Below are positions 1-8,889 of a DNA stretch of 64,000 bases, in pieces. Position 1 is the stretch's first letter. Each line of letters starts with the position of its first letter. Origin of the DNA: Georgenia daeguensis (GTDB lineage Bacteria > Actinomycetota > Actinomycetes > Actinomycetales > Actinomycetaceae); contig NZ_BAABBA010000002.1 in the NCBI RefSeq assembly GCF_039537705.1, positions 248,001 through 312,000 on the forward strand, written 5' to 3'. The notes beneath the pieces are model-generated. The model searched no databases. It was not told the origin of the DNA and saw only the letters and a list, made by a program, of their open reading frames with translations. A program made the position numbers and the translations under genes.

Positions 1-112
1 CCAGTCGCTCGCCCCTGCGGCCGGCTCCAGCGGCGCACAGACCTGGACCATCAACCAGGGACGCTCGATCGCCGGATGGATGACCGCCCTGCGGCCTGCA
101 CCGCCGTCGTGA
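1..112 (+). CDS. C-terminal end of an unidentified protein (cut by window start)
   Basis: Frame 2 is open from the first base and ends at TGA 110-112, giving 36 residues ending in ...WMTALRPAPPS. The stretch TWTINQGRSIAGWM looks like the last strands of a beta-rich, possibly right-handed beta-helix, surface protein. That reading is inference from composition only. The frame converges on the acyltransferase gene at 121 with 8 bases between the two stops, which fits the tight packing of the cluster. The product cannot be named without upstream sequence. Confidence 0.4.
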   Translation, partial: QSLAPAAGSSGAQTWTINQGRSIAGWMTALRPAPPS

Positions 113-120
113 GGCCGTGG

Positions 121-1233
121 CTACCGGCTGTCCCCCGGGCGGGCGGCGATCCGTTCGCGGACGCTGCCCGCCCGGATGAGGGCCTTCCGGGCGAGCCTCC
201 GCAGCCGGGCGGACCCGAGCACCACGGCCGTCAGCCGCTCCGCCGGCCAGTGCCGGGCCGTGTGCGCCGCGTGGCTCACACGGTCGCGCGCGACCGCCCC
301 GCTCACGAGGGCGATCCCGGCGTTGCTCAGCCGGTCCTTGTACGGCTCGTCGCCCTTCCCGAGGTCCAGGACGTCCGCGCCGTGCTCGGCCATCGCCTCC
401 GCCAGCTCCAGGCAGAGCAGGAGCCCGGGCGAGTAGGGCCCGAACCGCGGGTCGTAGACAGGGAACCACCACGCCACGGTCCGGCGGGACTGCAGGCCCA
501 GGTGGGCCGCCACCACGGCATCGCCCGCGTAGAGGACCGTGAGGGGCGCACCGAAGTCGGGGTCGCGCACGTCGAGCAGGTCGTGCACGAGGACCCGGTT
601 GGCGGGGTCGGCAAATCGGTCCCTCCGTCCCGTCCTGCGGTACTGGTCGGACTTCCAGGTCAGCACCTGGTCGAGCAGGGCATGGTCCCGGACGTCGAAG
701 ACCAGCCGGACGTCGCCGTGCTCGCGCGCCAGCTTCCGGCGCTTGCGCGCGTTCGTCTGGAAGAGCGACTTCGACGACGACTGCTTGTCGCGGACGTAGG
801 CCTCGTAGCCGCCGGAGAGGTCCAGGGCGGGCGAGACCTCCCTGACGTACCGCGCGTGCCCGGTCCGCAGCCAGGGCTCCTGGGCCGCGAGGAGGTGGTC
901 GAACTCGAGCACGCGCAGCCCGCCCGCGCGCATGACCGAGGCCAGGTCGACGTCGAGCGTCTCGCGCGCGACGAGCCCCTGGACGTCGGACAGTCCCTTC
1001 GCCAGAGCCGCGCCGCGGCCGAGCCGGGCTCGCTCGAACGGCAGGTACCCGACCTCGCCCGCCGAGTCGGTCAGCACCGCGACCCGCGTCCGGTCGCGCA
1101 CCCTGGCCACCGCTGCCGCGAACTGCGGGCTCAAGAACGGGCTGTCGAGGGCGGGGCTGCTCGCCTGCACCGCCGTCCACCTCGCGACGTCGGCGTCCGC
1201 GAGCTCGTCGGGACGGACGATGTCCACCGGCAT
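121..1233 (-). CDS. GNAT-fold acyltransferase, CelD/BcsL (BioF2-like) type
   Basis: This 370-residue protein resembles the GNAT-related acyltransferases found in exopolysaccharide and cellulose clusters (CelD/BcsL family), which transfer acyl groups to sugars or peptides. Visible family traits are the basic stretch KSLFQTNARKRRKL around residues 145-160, followed by a conserved core with VVAAHLGLQSRRTVAWWFPVYD and the late motif LDLGKGDEPYKDRL near residue 305, which is typical of the second GNAT half. I start at ATG 1233 rather than the longer frame (to 1440), because the upstream extension is Pro/Arg/Gly-rich and unlike the family. It is divergent from the glycosyltransferase at 1506, with a 272-base gap that should hold both promoters. 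The role in decorating a secreted polysaccharide is inferred from context. Confidence 0.75.
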   Translation of the reverse strand: MPVDIVRPDELADADVARWTAVQASSPALDSPFLSPQFAAAVARVRDRTRVAVLTDSAGEVGYLPFERARLGRGAALAKGLSDVQGLVARETLDVDLASVMRAGGLRVLEFDHLLAAQEPWLRTGHARYVREVSPALDLSGGYEAYVRDKQSSSKSLFQTNARKRRKLAREHGDVRLVFDVRDHALLDQVLTWKSDQYRRTGRRDRFADPANRVLVHDLLDVRDPDFGAPLTVLYAGDAVVAAHLGLQSRRTVAWWFPVYDPRFGPYSPGLLLCLELAEAMAEHGADVLDLGKGDEPYKDRLSNAGIALVSGAVARDRVSHAAHTARHWPAERLTAVVLGSARLRRLARKALIRAGSVRERIAARPGDSR

Positions 1234-1505
1234 GCTGACCTGACTCTCGGGATGGCCGCGCGCGTCCTCGCGCGTCCGGGCGCGGCCGGCGGCTGGTCCG
1301 GGCGCCGTCGGCCCGGGGGCTTCGAATCTAGCCCAGCCCCGTCCCGTCCCGTGCCCCTTCGGCCCGGCCGACGGGAGCGACCGCCGTCGCCCGTCCCGCT
1401 GGACCGGCCGGCCGAACCGGCGGAGACGGCGCCGGTCCAAGCGGCACCGCTCGAGCGCCCGCCGACGTTATGCTCAGGCCCCGCTCGCACGTCCAGGGAG
1501 ATGTG

Positions 1506-2939
1506 TTGACACACCGTGACGCATTGCTGCGGCGCCTGGTCCTCAGCGTCCCGCCCCCCGCACCTGCCGCTCGGCGGCGGACGCGGGTGGCCGACGTCGA
1601 GCTCTCCGCGCCGCGGGTCGTCCTCGACGCGGACGGCTGGACCGACGCCCGCGTCCTCGCACGCCTCCACGGTCAGCCCGTCGCCGAGATCGACCTCGAC
1701 CTGGGAGACGGTCCTGTGACCACCAGGGACGTCGAGCAGCGGGTGCTCGACCGCGGCGACGGCGTGCTCGAGGACCACCTGAGGCGCGACGGGATCGACC
1801 GGCCAGGGCAGGAACCCCCCGCCGGCGCGGCGCGGCACCGGTGCCTCGAGGCGCTCCTGCCGACCACGCCGCGGCCCGCTGTCTCCGTGGTGATCCCCAC
1901 CCGGAACAGGGCGGGCCTGCTCGCCACCTGCCTGGACTCCGTGCTGGCCGTGCGGTATCCCGACCTCGAGGTCCTGGTGGTGGACAACGCCCCGGCAGAT
2001 GACTCGACGCGGGCCACCGTCCACGAGCGGTTCGGCAATGACGCCCGTGTGCGCTACGTGCGGCTGGACCGCGCAGGCGCCTCGCACGCGCGCAACGTGG
2101 GAGCCCGGCTGGCCCGGGGCGAGATCGTCGCCTTCACCGACGACGACGCCCTCGTGGACGAGCTGTGGGTGGCCGCCCTCGTCGCCGGGTTCGCGGACGA
2201 CCCGAGCATCGTCTGCGTGACCGGTCTGACGCTCGCCGGGTCCCTGGAGACGCCGGCGGCGCAGGCCTTCGAGGCGTACGGAGGGATGGGCCTCGGGCTG
2301 CGGCCGCGGCTCTACGACCGCGACGAGCACCGTGGGGACACCCTCCTGTACCCGTACACGGCGGGCGTGTTCGGCGCGTCGAACAACGTGGCCTTCCGCC
2401 GTGAGGACTTCCTCGCCCGCGGCGGCTTCGACGTCACGATTGGTCCGGGTACGGCCGTCTTCGGGGCAGAGGACCTCGACCTCTTCCTCGCGGTCGTGCT
2501 GAGCGGCGACCGCATCGCCTACGAGCCCGCGGCAACGGTCCGTCACGAGCACCGGGCCGACTTCGCCGACCTGTACTGGCAGGTCTTCACCTACTCGGCC
2601 GGGTTCACCGCCCTGCTCACGAAGTGGGCGCTCGCGGACCGGCGGGTGGCCGTGGACCTCGCCCGGCGGGTGCCGCGCATCCTGCCGGCGGCCCTGCTGG
2701 CCTCCCACCGCGGCGGGTCGGAGGCCGGCGTTGGCCAGTACCCCGCTCAGCTCCGCTGGCTCGAGCGCGCCGGGTACCTCTACGGGCCGCTCGCCTACCT
2801 GCGCAGCCGGGTGGATCTCCTGCGCGGCCGGACCGCCGGGTCCGCCCAGGCAGGCAGCGCGGTCGAGCCCGTTCCGGTCCTGCGCGACCCGGCCGCGGCA
2901 GGCGGGCTTCCCGGGGCCCTGTCGGGGGATCTGCGGTGA
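1506..2939 (+). CDS. GT2-family glycosyltransferase with extra N-terminal domain
   Basis: A family 2 (GT-A fold) glycosyltransferase of about 477 residues, expected to move a sugar from a nucleotide donor to a lipid-linked acceptor at the inner membrane. After about 120 N-terminal residues the catalytic domain opens with VSVVIPTRNRAGLLATCLDS, followed by LVVDNA and the metal-binding FTDDDA motif. Late motifs are GASNNVAFRR and GAEDLDLF. The start is probably TTG 1506 (or GTG 1503), just after AGGGAG at 1495-1500. ATG 1470 lacks a ribosome site. The same N-terminal extension occurs in the glycosyltransferase at 5023-6294, so the two are paralogues. The stop overlaps the next gene's start (GTGA), so the two are translationally coupled. 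Donor and acceptor are unknown. Confidence 0.85.
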   Translation: MTHRDALLRRLVLSVPPPAPAARRRTRVADVELSAPRVVLDADGWTDARVLARLHGQPVAEIDLDLGDGPVTTRDVEQRVLDRGDGVLEDHLRRDGIDRPGQEPPAGAARHRCLEALLPTTPRPAVSVVIPTRNRAGLLATCLDSVLAVRYPDLEVLVVDNAPADDSTRATVHERFGNDARVRYVRLDRAGASHARNVGARLARGEIVAFTDDDALVDELWVAALVAGFADDPSIVCVTGLTLAGSLETPAAQAFEAYGGMGLGLRPRLYDRDEHRGDTLLYPYTAGVFGASNNVAFRREDFLARGGFDVTIGPGTAVFGAEDLDLFLAVVLSGDRIAYEPAATVRHEHRADFADLYWQVFTYSAGFTALLTKWALADRRVAVDLARRVPRILPAALLASHRGGSEAGVGQYPAQLRWLERAGYLYGPLAYLRSRVDLLRGRTAGSAQAGSAVEPVPVLRDPAAAGGLPGALSGDLR

Positions 2940-4210
2940 ACCGCGACGGGGCGCAGACTCCTCCCCCTGACGCCGCCGTCCCCGCCCCCGCCGGTCGGCG
3001 ACGCGGACGGCTCACCCGCCGGGACGTCGTCGTCGCCCTCGCCGCGGGCGTGGCGGGGGTCGGAGGATCCGCGGTGGCGACGCAGTACACCGCCGCGTCC
3101 GCCAGCGGCGGGCCCCGCGCCCCGATCCCTCTCGTGGCCGCGTCGGACGCGTCCGACGCCGTGCGCAAGATCGCCGACTACCGCTGTGACGGCAAGGACG
3201 ATCAGGAGGAGATCAACGACGCGATCACCTCCTGCGGCAGCGCGGGGGGAACCGTCCTGCTCTCCCCCGGGCGGTTCGCGATCTCGGGCGCGGTCCGCCT
3301 ACGCAGCCTCGTCGCCCTGGTGGGCTCCGGACGGGCCACGGTGCTCCGGGCGACCGGCACGTGGCCCGACGGCCGGGGCGGCACGCCCGGGGCCGTCGTC
3401 GAGCTCGCCGACGGCGTCACCCACCGCACCGCCCTGCGGCACCTGACCGTCGACGGCAACAAGGACGAGGCCACCTGCAAGGGCCTGCTGTACGAGCTCG
3501 ACAGCTACCCGAACGACCGGCCCGGCGGTCCCGACCCGACCTTCGTCGTCGACGACGTCCACGTGGTCGACACCGCGTCCGTCGGCGTCCACCTCACCGG
3601 TGGGACCAACCGCTCGGGCATCGTGAGCCGCGTCCGGGTGTACGGGGCGGGCGGCACCCACCCGGCCGAGGGTTTCCTCGTGGAGGCCTACGACGCCCTC
3701 GTGGTGCAGTCGGAGTCCGGCGCCGCCTCCGGCGACGGTTTTCGGGTCGTGGGAGCGAACAACCGATTCTCGGACTGCAAGAGCTGGTACTCCCGCCGCA
3801 ACGGGTTCAACGTCGACGGCGTGCGGAACCTCCTCACTGCGTGCGAGGCGCAGGACAACGCCCGGCACGGGTTCCTCGTCTCGACCGGCCCGAACACCCT
3901 GACCGGCTGCCACGCCGACTCCAACAGCCGGCCCGAGGCGCACCCCGGCCCGGACAGCGAGGTCAACAACCGCTTCGACGGCTTTCACCTGCCGTTCAGC
4001 GAGGCGGTCCAGATCGTCGGGTGCCAGTCCTTCGACAGGCGTGAGGGCGGGACCGCCAGCCAACGTCACGGCTTCTTCGTGGGAGCCGGCTCGCGGGACT
4101 GCCAGATCATCGGCATCGCCCGGCACAACGCGACCAGCAGCGTGGGGGGCGAAGGCGTGACCGCGGCCGGGATGAACGTGGTCGTCACGGGGGACGGCAA
4201 GCGGCCGTAG
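2936..4210 (+). CDS. Tat-exported right-handed beta-helix (pectate-lyase-fold) protein
   Basis: This 424-residue protein starts at GTG 2936, overlapping the previous stop by 4 bases. Residues 20-50 read as a twin-arginine signal: RRGRLTRRDVVVALAAG followed by a hydrophobic, Ala/Gly-rich stretch, so export in folded form is likely. The mature part begins with DYRCDGKDDQEEINDAI, the entry helix seen in pectate-lyase/GH28-like beta-helix proteins. Tandem short strands follow (GNKDEATCKGLLYELDS, then repeated VDGVRNLLTACEAQDN-like rungs). Such proteins bind or cleave polysaccharide. The position between glycosyltransferase and deacetylase genes suggests it trims or modifies the polymer made here. 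The specific activity cannot be told. It converges with the deacetylase gene, leaving 3 bases between stops. Confidence 0.75.
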   Translation: MNRDGAQTPPPDAAVPAPAGRRRGRLTRRDVVVALAAGVAGVGGSAVATQYTAASASGGPRAPIPLVAASDASDAVRKIADYRCDGKDDQEEINDAITSCGSAGGTVLLSPGRFAISGAVRLRSLVALVGSGRATVLRATGTWPDGRGGTPGAVVELADGVTHRTALRHLTVDGNKDEATCKGLLYELDSYPNDRPGGPDPTFVVDDVHVVDTASVGVHLTGGTNRSGIVSRVRVYGAGGTHPAEGFLVEAYDALVVQSESGAASGDGFRVVGANNRFSDCKSWYSRRNGFNVDGVRNLLTACEAQDNARHGFLVSTGPNTLTGCHADSNSRPEAHPGPDSEVNNRFDGFHLPFSEAVQIVGCQSFDRREGGTASQRHGFFVGAGSRDCQIIGIARHNATSSVGGEGVTAAGMNVVVTGDGKRP

Positions 4211-4213
4211 CGG

Positions 4214-5026
4214 CTAGAGGCGCTCGACCCGCACCTCAGGACGTCCACGCGTCCGGACGAGCCGGGCCGCCCGCCAGGCGGCCGCACGCACGCGTCCGCC
4301 CCGCCCGGCCCGCGGCAGAGCGCCGCCGAGCCCCCGCTCCAGGAAGCTCACACCCTGCCCGGACGTCAGCATGATCCGCGCGAGGGCGAAGAGATCATCG
4401 TCGAGGTGGCTGATCCTGTTGCGCACGGCGCACGCCGAGGTGAAGCCGGCCTCGCGCACGAGGCGCCGGGTGGTGGCCCGGTGGTAGCCGTGCGGGTAGG
4501 CGAAGGAGACCACCGCGGTCCCGACGATCTGCTCGAGGCGGTCCCTGCACCGGTGAAGCTCGGCGCGGACCCGCGCGGCGGGCAGGAGGTCCAGCTGAGA
4601 GTGCTCGTGCCCGTGGCCGCCCATCTCCACACCTGCGGCGGCCGCCTCGGCGATCTGGTTCGCGGACATGGCGAGGCGTCCCCCCAGGGTGCGGGGCGCC
4701 GTCGACCACGTCGCGGCGGTGGTGACGAACATCGTGCTTGCGTGCCCGAACGACCGGAGCACCGGCAGCGCGTGGTCGAAGAAGTCTGCGAGGCCGTCGT
4801 CGAACGTGATCACCAGGGGACGCGGCGGCAGGGTGCGCCGCCCGGCCCGCAGCTCGGTGAGCTGCCTGACCGTCAGGGTGGTGTACCCCTGGTCCGCGAT
4901 CCAGGACATGTGGTCGCGAAACATAGGCAGCGGCAGCGTGTAGGGCCCGAGGGGTCCCGAGGTGTCCTCGCCGACCCCGTGGTAGAGCAGGACGGGGACG
5001 GGAGGTGCTGACCCGTCGGTGCTCAC
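4214..5026 (-). CDS. Polysaccharide deacetylase (CE4, NodB-like)
   Basis: A 270-residue carbohydrate esterase family 4 enzyme, predicted to remove N- or O-acetyl groups from a cell-surface glycan using a divalent metal. Visible motifs are PVPVLLYHGVG at the N-terminus, the catalytic/metal motif LVITFDDGLADFF (TFDDG, first Asp as base, second as ligand), the metal HxxxH-type site HGHEHSQLDLL and the later SFAYPHGYH. The long frame continues far upstream, but GTG 5026 is preferred: it overlaps the stop of the upstream glycosyltransferase by 4 bases (GTGA), indicating coupled translation. No signal peptide or membrane segment is visible, so it may act on lipid-linked intermediates in the cytoplasm or leave by a non-classical route. 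Confidence 0.85.
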   Translation of the reverse strand: MSTDGSAPPVPVLLYHGVGEDTSGPLGPYTLPLPMFRDHMSWIADQGYTTLTVRQLTELRAGRRTLPPRPLVITFDDGLADFFDHALPVLRSFGHASTMFVTTAATWSTAPRTLGGRLAMSANQIAEAAAAGVEMGGHGHEHSQLDLLPAARVRAELHRCRDRLEQIVGTAVVSFAYPHGYHRATTRRLVREAGFTSACAVRNRISHLDDDLFALARIMLTSGQGVSFLERGLGGALPRAGRGGRVRAAAWRAARLVRTRGRPEVRVERL

Positions 5027-6294
5027 GCCCGGGCCGCCCGATCGGCCGCGGAGACACTCCGGCGGCTCGCCACGTAGCTGACGGGCCCACGCAGGAGACC
5101 GAGCCGCTCGTCGCGGACGAGCTGGCGCGGGTAGTCCGCGCGGATGTTGCGGTTCTTCTCGGACCGCGGGCTGATGAGGTGCAGGACCCCGGCAGGCACC
5201 CGCCGCAGGAGGTCTGCCGCGACCCCCGGGTGTGCCGCGATCATGGAAGCGAGGTAGGCCCCCAGGCCGACGCCGTACCCCTGGGCCATCCGCCGCAGCG
5301 CCGCGTAGTCGCTGTGGTGGTGGTGATGGACGACGGCGTCGGGCTGGTAGACCAGCGTCTCGCCCTCGAGGAGCGTCCGGGTGAATGCTGCGAGGTCGTC
5401 CCCGCCGCGGGCCTTCGTCCCCGCCCCGAGCGCCGGGTCGAAACCCCCGACCCGCTCGAGCAGTGCGCGGTCGAAAGCCATGTTCGCGCCCGAGCCCAGA
5501 CGCCCCGGCGAGAACGGGAAGAGCGGGTCTCCCGCCGGCGGCCGGTCCAGGGAGTAGACGCGGCGCTCGAAGCCGCGCGCGAACCCCCCGTACTGCTCGA
5601 CCCAGGACTGCGCGCGGGTCCTCAGCTCCGCGGGAAGGATGAGGCCGGTGACGCAGCCCGCGCCCTCGTCGGCGAACGCCTCGCACAGCGCCGCGGTCCA
5701 GTAACGGTCCGCGACGACGTCGTCGTCGGTGATCGCGACGACGCTCCCGGAGACGTGCGCCAGGCCGGCGTTGTGGGCGCGGGCGAGCCCGGCGACGTCC
5801 TCCCGGACGTACCGCACGGACCGGCCGGCGAACTCGGCGGCGACCATCCGCTCCGTGGCGTCCGTCGACCTGGCGTTGTCGACGACGACGATCTCCAGCG
5901 CCGGGTGGTCCTGGTCCAGCAGGGAGTCGAGGCACCGGCGCAGCAGGTCGGGCCGGTCGTGCGTCGCGACGACGACGGAGACCGGCGGCGCGGCGGAGAG
6001 CCGCTCCCGCCGCTGCCGCACGCACGACGGCTCGCCGTCCGGGGACGGCCCGTCGCAGCCGAACCGGGCCACGTGCCGGGCCACCGCCTCGGCGTGGCGC
6101 GCCAGCAGCCGGCCCCGGTGGTCCTCCACGGTCTCCCCCGGGCCGAGGTCGAGGCTGACGACGTCCACCGGCCGGCTGTGCACGCGGACCAGGACCAGGA
6201 CGGGCCCGGGGCCCTCCACAGGCTGCGGCATCTGTGCGGTCGCAAGGATGTCGATCTCCCCCACCCGGACGGGGACCCAGTCGAGCTCTTCCAT
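5023..6294 (-). CDS. GT2-family glycosyltransferase, paralogue of the 1506-2939 gene
   Basis: A 423-residue family 2 glycosyltransferase. Residues 1-115 form an extension (VRVGEIDILA ... VVSLDLGPGETVEDHR) resembling that of the other GT2 in this cluster. The catalytic domain follows: VSVVVATHDRPDLLRRCLDS, VVVDNARSTD, the metal site AITDDDVVAD, GSGANMAFDR and GGDDLAAF. ATG 6294 is preceded by a strong ribosome site (GGAGGTGAC). The deacetylase gene overlaps its 3' end. The near-identical motif order in the two GT2 enzymes suggests successive additions to the same repeat unit (inference). The 280-base region between this gene and the membrane gene at 6575 should hold divergent promoters. I cannot pick one with confidence. 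Confidence 0.85.
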   Translation of the reverse strand: MEELDWVPVRVGEIDILATAQMPQPVEGPGPVLVLVRVHSRPVDVVSLDLGPGETVEDHRGRLLARHAEAVARHVARFGCDGPSPDGEPSCVRQRRERLSAAPPVSVVVATHDRPDLLRRCLDSLLDQDHPALEIVVVDNARSTDATERMVAAEFAGRSVRYVREDVAGLARAHNAGLAHVSGSVVAITDDDVVADRYWTAALCEAFADEGAGCVTGLILPAELRTRAQSWVEQYGGFARGFERRVYSLDRPPAGDPLFPFSPGRLGSGANMAFDRALLERVGGFDPALGAGTKARGGDDLAAFTRTLLEGETLVYQPDAVVHHHHHSDYAALRRMAQGYGVGLGAYLASMIAAHPGVAADLLRRVPAGVLHLISPRSEKNRNIRADYPRQLVRDERLGLLRGPVSYVASRRSVSAADRAARA

Positions 6295-6574
6295 GTCACC
6301 TCCGTCGGCGGTGCGCCCCGGTCAGGCGCGGCCGCGGCAAGATCGGCCCGGCGCCTCGCCGGGCGCCGCCCGGTCGTCCGAGTCTACGAATCCGTCTCCG
6401 GCACGACCGGGGTTTCCGGCACCGATCCGCTGCGCGAATCCCCGTGCAGGCCGCACCGGAGGACCGATACTGGATCTCTGCCGCTGGCTGCGGCGGGCAC
6501 GGTCGCGCGCCGGGCAGGCACGCGGCCGGCCCGGCGCGGTCCGCACGCTCGCCGTACGGAAGGGCGCGGAGCCT

Positions 6575-8500
6575 GTGACGTTCGAACTGCTTGCCGAGAA
6601 GGGGGCACCTCCCCCGCAACCCGGCACCCAGCCGCCGAGCCCCGCCTCCCGACGACTGCTCCTTCGTGCGGTCCTCGGTGGCCTGTGCGCGGCAGTCCTG
6701 ATGCTCTGGTACGTCTCGATCGGTCGGATCGACGTCGACGCCATCGCAGACACGGGTCTCGTGTCCGTGCTCCCGGTGACGTTCTTCATCGCGCTCGCGC
6801 TGCTCAGCGTGAGCTTCTTCGTGTGCGTGCGCCGCCGGGCTGGCACCGGCTGGCACGCCGTCCATGTCGGCCTGCTCGTGCTCGTCCTGCACGGCACGGT
6901 GCCCGTCGTCTACGACGTCCCGCGCTTCGCCTACGTCTACAAGCACCTCGGCGTGGTGGACCTGGTCAGCCGGTACGGCACGGTGGATCGCACGATCGAC
7001 GCCTACAACAACTGGCCCGGCTTCTTCCTCCTCAACGCGCTGTTCCGGGAGGCCTCCGGCCTCCCCAGCTCCGTCGGCTACGCGGCCTGGGCCCCGGTGT
7101 TCTTCAACCTGCTCTGGGTGTTCCTGCTGCTGGCGGCCTACCGGTGCCTGGTGGGCGACGGCGCCGCCCGGTGGATGGCGGTGTGGGTATTCCTCTGCGG
7201 CAGCTGGGTCGGCCAGGACTACCTGGCGCCGCAGGCGCTGGGCTTCGCGCTATACCTCGCGATCGTCGCCCTCGCCCTCGCTTACCTCCCCGCCCGTGCC
7301 GGACCCGCCCTGCACCGGCGGACGGGCAGGCTCGGCGACGGCCTGAGCGGCCTCGCCGCACGGCTGCCCGGCGCCGACCGCACGCCGCAGCCGCCGGCAC
7401 GCCCCCCGGCGCGGGTGTGGGACGGACGCGCCCGTCTCGTGGTCGCGGTCCTGCTCATCCTCTTCGGGGCCGTCGTGGCCTCCCACCAGCTCAGCCCGCT
7501 GCTCATCCTCGCGGCGGTCGTGGTCGTCGTCGTGGTCGCGAGGCGGCGGCCCTGGTGGTTGCCGCTCGTCATGGCGGCGATGGTGGTGGCGTGGTTCGGG
7601 CTCGTCGCGGGCGATTTCCTCCTGGCCAACTCCGGCCTGGTCGGCGACGTGGGACAGCGTCCGGACGAGGCCATCAGTGAGGGGCTCTCGGACCTGACGA
7701 CCGCCCCCGGGCAGGTGCGGGTCGCGATCGTCTCCCGCGTGCTCAGCGGTCTTGTCTGGCTGCTGGGCACCGTGGGCCTGGTGCTCCGTCTCCGCGCGGG
7801 GCACCGGGACTGGACGGTGGTCGGCCTCGCGCTGGCGCCGCTGGTCTTCATCGTCGCCGTGTCCTACGGCGGCGAGATGCTCTTCCGTGTCTACCTCTTC
7901 TCCCTGCCGTGGGTCGCGCTGCTCGCGGGGGTCGCGCTCGCCGCCCTTTCGACGCGCAGCGTCGCCGGGGTCACGGCCTGGGGGCGCGCGGTCGTGACAC
8001 CGCTCCTGCTCCTGGTCCTGGCCTGCGGCCTGGTGGTGGCCGGCTACGGCCTGGAGAAGGTCAACCGGATACGCGCCGACGAGGTCGCCGCGTCCACCTG
8101 GTTCTACGACAACGTGCCCGACGCCTCCCTCATGATGCTGATGGTGGGCAACTTCCCCTCCCGGCTGGAGGGCAACTACGGCCGGTTCCAGACCAACAGC
8201 CTGCTGGTCGAGGAGCCCCGGTACCGCAACCACACCTTCACGGCCGCGGACGTGCCACGCCTGGTGCGGATCCTGGAGGCGTACACCCGCTTCTCCATGG
8301 AGGTCCGCGACGTGCCCGAGGCGGACGCCTACTTCGTCCTGAGCTCGAGCCAGGCCGACTACGCGGACCTGTACCGGCTGGCGACGCCGGAGCAGGTCGA
8401 CTCGCTCGAGGCCGTCCTGGCCTCGTCCCCGCTCTTCGAGGTCGTGTACTCGGGGCCGGACGCACGCATCTACCGGCTCCAGAGGGTGGTGGAGCCGTGA
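6575..8500 (+). CDS. Polytopic membrane protein, polymerase/GT-C-like, polysaccharide cluster
   Basis: A 641-residue integral membrane protein with roughly 11-13 hydrophobic segments, the first at about residues 27-45. A polar loop after segment three contains VPRFAYVYKHLGVVDLV and the aromatic stretch TIDAYNNWPGFFLLNALF, reminiscent of the lumenal catalytic loop of GT-C glycosyltransferases. The last 150 residues (VPDASLMMLMVGNFPSRLEG onward) are soluble and probably extracytoplasmic. By position it is the best candidate for the polymerase or a lipid-sugar-dependent glycosyltransferase of the pathway. Family membership is inference. GTG 6575 is chosen because the upstream part of the frame is Arg/Pro-rich and low-complexity. 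The stop overlaps the next start (GTGA). Confidence 0.6.
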   Translation: MTFELLAEKGAPPPQPGTQPPSPASRRLLLRAVLGGLCAAVLMLWYVSIGRIDVDAIADTGLVSVLPVTFFIALALLSVSFFVCVRRRAGTGWHAVHVGLLVLVLHGTVPVVYDVPRFAYVYKHLGVVDLVSRYGTVDRTIDAYNNWPGFFLLNALFREASGLPSSVGYAAWAPVFFNLLWVFLLLAAYRCLVGDGAARWMAVWVFLCGSWVGQDYLAPQALGFALYLAIVALALAYLPARAGPALHRRTGRLGDGLSGLAARLPGADRTPQPPARPPARVWDGRARLVVAVLLILFGAVVASHQLSPLLILAAVVVVVVVARRRPWWLPLVMAAMVVAWFGLVAGDFLLANSGLVGDVGQRPDEAISEGLSDLTTAPGQVRVAIVSRVLSGLVWLLGTVGLVLRLRAGHRDWTVVGLALAPLVFIVAVSYGGEMLFRVYLFSLPWVALLAGVALAALSTRSVAGVTAWGRAVVTPLLLLVLACGLVVAGYGLEKVNRIRADEVAASTWFYDNVPDASLMMLMVGNFPSRLEGNYGRFQTNSLLVEEPRYRNHTFTAADVPRLVRILEAYTRFSMEVRDVPEADAYFVLSSSQADYADLYRLATPEQVDSLEAVLASSPLFEVVYSGPDARIYRLQRVVEP

Positions 8501-8889
8501 TCGGCCGAGTGGTGGACGTGCTGCGACGGGACCGCCGGTTCGTCGTCGCGGCCGCCCTCGTGGCCGGGGCCCTGGCGGACGTCCTGGCCGCGGCGGGAGC
8601 CGGGGGGCCCGCACGGCCGGTCGCCGTGCTCGTCTTCCTCGTCCTGGGCCCGGGTCTCGCGGTGACCGGCTTCGTACGGTTCGACGACGTTCTGTCCGAG
8701 CTCGTCGTCGCGGTGCCCCTCAGCCTCGCGATCGGTGTTCTGGTGAGCACCGCGATGAGCTTCGCCCGGGCGTGGGACACGGACGTCGCGCTCCTCGCCC
8801 TCACGCTTGCCGCCCTCGCGGCGACTGCGGTGCAGGCCCGGAGGCACCGGGCGAGCAGACCGGCGACGGGGCGCGCTCCGCTCAGGTGA
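8497..8889 (+). CDS. Small membrane protein of unknown function
   Basis: A 130-residue protein whose GTG start overlaps the stop of the large membrane protein by 4 bases, so the two are translationally coupled. It has about four hydrophobic segments (residues roughly 16-35, 40-58, 68-88, 95-112) and a basic tail. The run PVAVLVFLVLGPGLAVTGFV resembles the first helices of some actinobacterial polysaccharide membrane proteins, but I recognise no family. Its last 8 bases overlap the 3' end of the convergent APH-fold gene. It is likely an accessory subunit of the preceding protein. Confidence 0.6.
   Translation: MIGRVVDVLRRDRRFVVAAALVAGALADVLAAAGAGGPARPVAVLVFLVLGPGLAVTGFVRFDDVLSELVVAVPLSLAIGVLVSTAMSFARAWDTDVALLALTLAALAATAVQARRHRASRPATGRAPLR

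Noticed and set aside
1321..1345. TTCGAATC-like stretch suggestive of a tRNA T-loop
   Set aside because: No acceptor stem, D-loop or anticodon stem can be folded around it. Other GTTCGA occurrences lie inside coding genes.
5005..7680. Very long plus-strand open frame of about 890 codons
   Set aside because: It is antisense to the deacetylase and glycosyltransferase genes, Arg/Pro-rich, and a normal by-product of very high GC at third positions. The same holds for the other long shadows opposite real genes, for example 46772-50416 and 58374-61781.
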